From Syngnathus acus (taxonomy: Eukaryota; Chordata; Actinopteri; Syngnathiformes; Syngnathidae): 64,000 bases of DNA. Every line of letters starts with the position of its first letter. Position 1 is the stretch's first letter. Both the position numbers and the translations under genes were made by a program. Under the pieces are notes generated by a model. That model was not told the origin of the DNA. It ran no database searches and was given only the letters and a program-made list of their open reading frames with translations. The DNA lies in assembly GCF_901709675.1 (NCBI RefSeq), contig NC_051102.1, positions 10,301,412 to 10,365,411 on the forward strand. Reading direction: 5' to 3'. Shown here piece by piece: positions 63,501 through 64,000 of this stretch.

Positions 63501-64000
63501 GCGCGGAGATGAGGTTGAGGTTTTCGGTGAATGGGATTTTGTTGGAAATGAGATCGTTCTTCCACATCTCCAGCAACATGTCACGGAAAGTCTGGTTGAA
63601 GGGGCCGCAGTATGACAGGAAACCGGTGAGCTGCAGGACGTCGCCCACCAGTCTGATCAACAACAACGAGTGAAATGAGTTTGAAAGTCTTCAAGAAAAA
63701 CGTAGAAAGGAGCAAGTGTTTTGCTTTTACTTTTCCAGAGCATTTTCACCTACCTCTTGATCTGAGATTTAAATTCTTTGCTTTGTTCAGTCCAGCGAAC
63801 TTTCTCGTTACTCAGTCCACCGATGAGATCGGAGGCGGCCTGCATTTTATTCTTACACATCTCGGAACGATCCACCAATTCCTGGAAGAAGTCGTTCCAT
63901 GAGTTCGCAGCGTGCGCTTCCTCTCCCATCGGTCGAGTAGCCTACCTGCTTCTCTTTGCTAGCAGCGTCGCTCTTCGCTTGAACCAGGGCCAGCTCGGCT
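57527..64000 (-). CDS. axonemal dynein heavy chain, DNAH5/DNAH8 group (3' end of gene)
   Basis: Outer-arm ciliary dynein heavy chain, C-terminal quarter (about 1,169 aa of some 4,600). Exons in gene order: 63946 to beyond 64000, 63754-63881, 63484-63652, 63253-63408, 63028-63183, 62528-62710, 62225-62330, 61893-62145, 61628-61818, 61441-61562, 61255-61370, 60946-61148, 60797-60870, 60490-60642, 60003-60158, 59772-59888, 59583-59684, 59113-59273, 58675-58831, 58460-58612, 58188-58377, 58005-58126, 57527-57814. The first two exons are coiled-coil stalk. AAA5 follows ([32 protein letters not shown]), then AAA6 with [20 protein letters not shown] and the C-terminal cap ([62 protein letters not shown]). 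These segments follow DNAH5/DNAH8 more closely than other axonemal chains. The upstream motor lies beyond the right edge. Several donors have a weak +3 base. Confidence 0.95.
62880..62960. mobile_element. degraded copy of the TATAAGTCGC MITE family
   Basis: The segment CAAGTCGCACCTGAGTATAA, followed by GGCCAAACTATG, matches the interior of the complete element at 14139-14306 (CCTGAGTATAAGTCGC, GCCCAAACTATG). The terminal repeats are eroded. It lies in the dynein intron between exons 63028-63183 and 62528-62710. Confidence 0.65.

Overview
This is nuclear DNA from a vertebrate, almost certainly a teleost fish with a fairly compact genome. Every gene is split by short GT-AG introns, the proteins are vertebrate-specific, and the homeobox gene closely matches the fish rx1/rx2 type. 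Short inverted-repeat elements and long CA and GATA microsatellites fill the gaps. The species cannot be named from the sequence. I rebuilt the exons by hand from conserved protein blocks, splice sites and reading phase.

Layout, left to right: mfsd14a-like transporter (minus, first nine coding exons; the gene runs off the left edge); a myosin-IXb-like motor/RhoGAP gene (minus, 40 coding exons, 6319-19641); a two-exon gene of uncertain identity with an INSYN-like coiled coil (plus, 26647-28141); a LOXL1/LOXL5-type lysyl oxidase (minus, about 35886-37838); nmrk2, nicotinamide riboside kinase 2 (minus, 41168-43319); atcay, caytaxin (minus, 45972-48110); an rx1/rx2-type retinal homeobox gene (plus, 53320-55509); and the 3' end of an axonemal dynein heavy chain of the DNAH5/DNAH8 group (minus, 57527 to beyond 64000). 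The largest gene-free stretches are 19.7-26.6 kb, 28.2-35.8 kb, 37.9-41.1 kb and 48.2-53.3 kb.

The genes do not form an operon or shared pathway. Their order is informative about ancestry. NMRK2, ATCAY, RAX2 and MYO9B lie on human 19p13. A lysyl oxidase plus a coiled-coil INSYN-like gene next to a myosin IX recalls human 15q23-24 (MYO9A, INSYN1, LOXL1). The block therefore looks like a fish version of the 19p13 paralogon that kept genes mammals lost.

Most notable observations: (1) the myosin IXb keeps its P-loop, switch I, C1 and RhoGAP domains, but several normally invariant force-transduction residues are changed; (2) an Otx-type and a Sox-type site lie close together about 0.55-0.6 kb upstream of the rx start; (3) a 300-bp element with palindromic terminal repeats is inserted cleanly into a GATA microsatellite; (4) several near-consensus CTCF motifs; (5) muscle-type MEF2, CArG and E-box motifs upstream of nmrk2. 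No CRISPR array, phage, virus, toxin gene, tRNA or rRNA was recognised.
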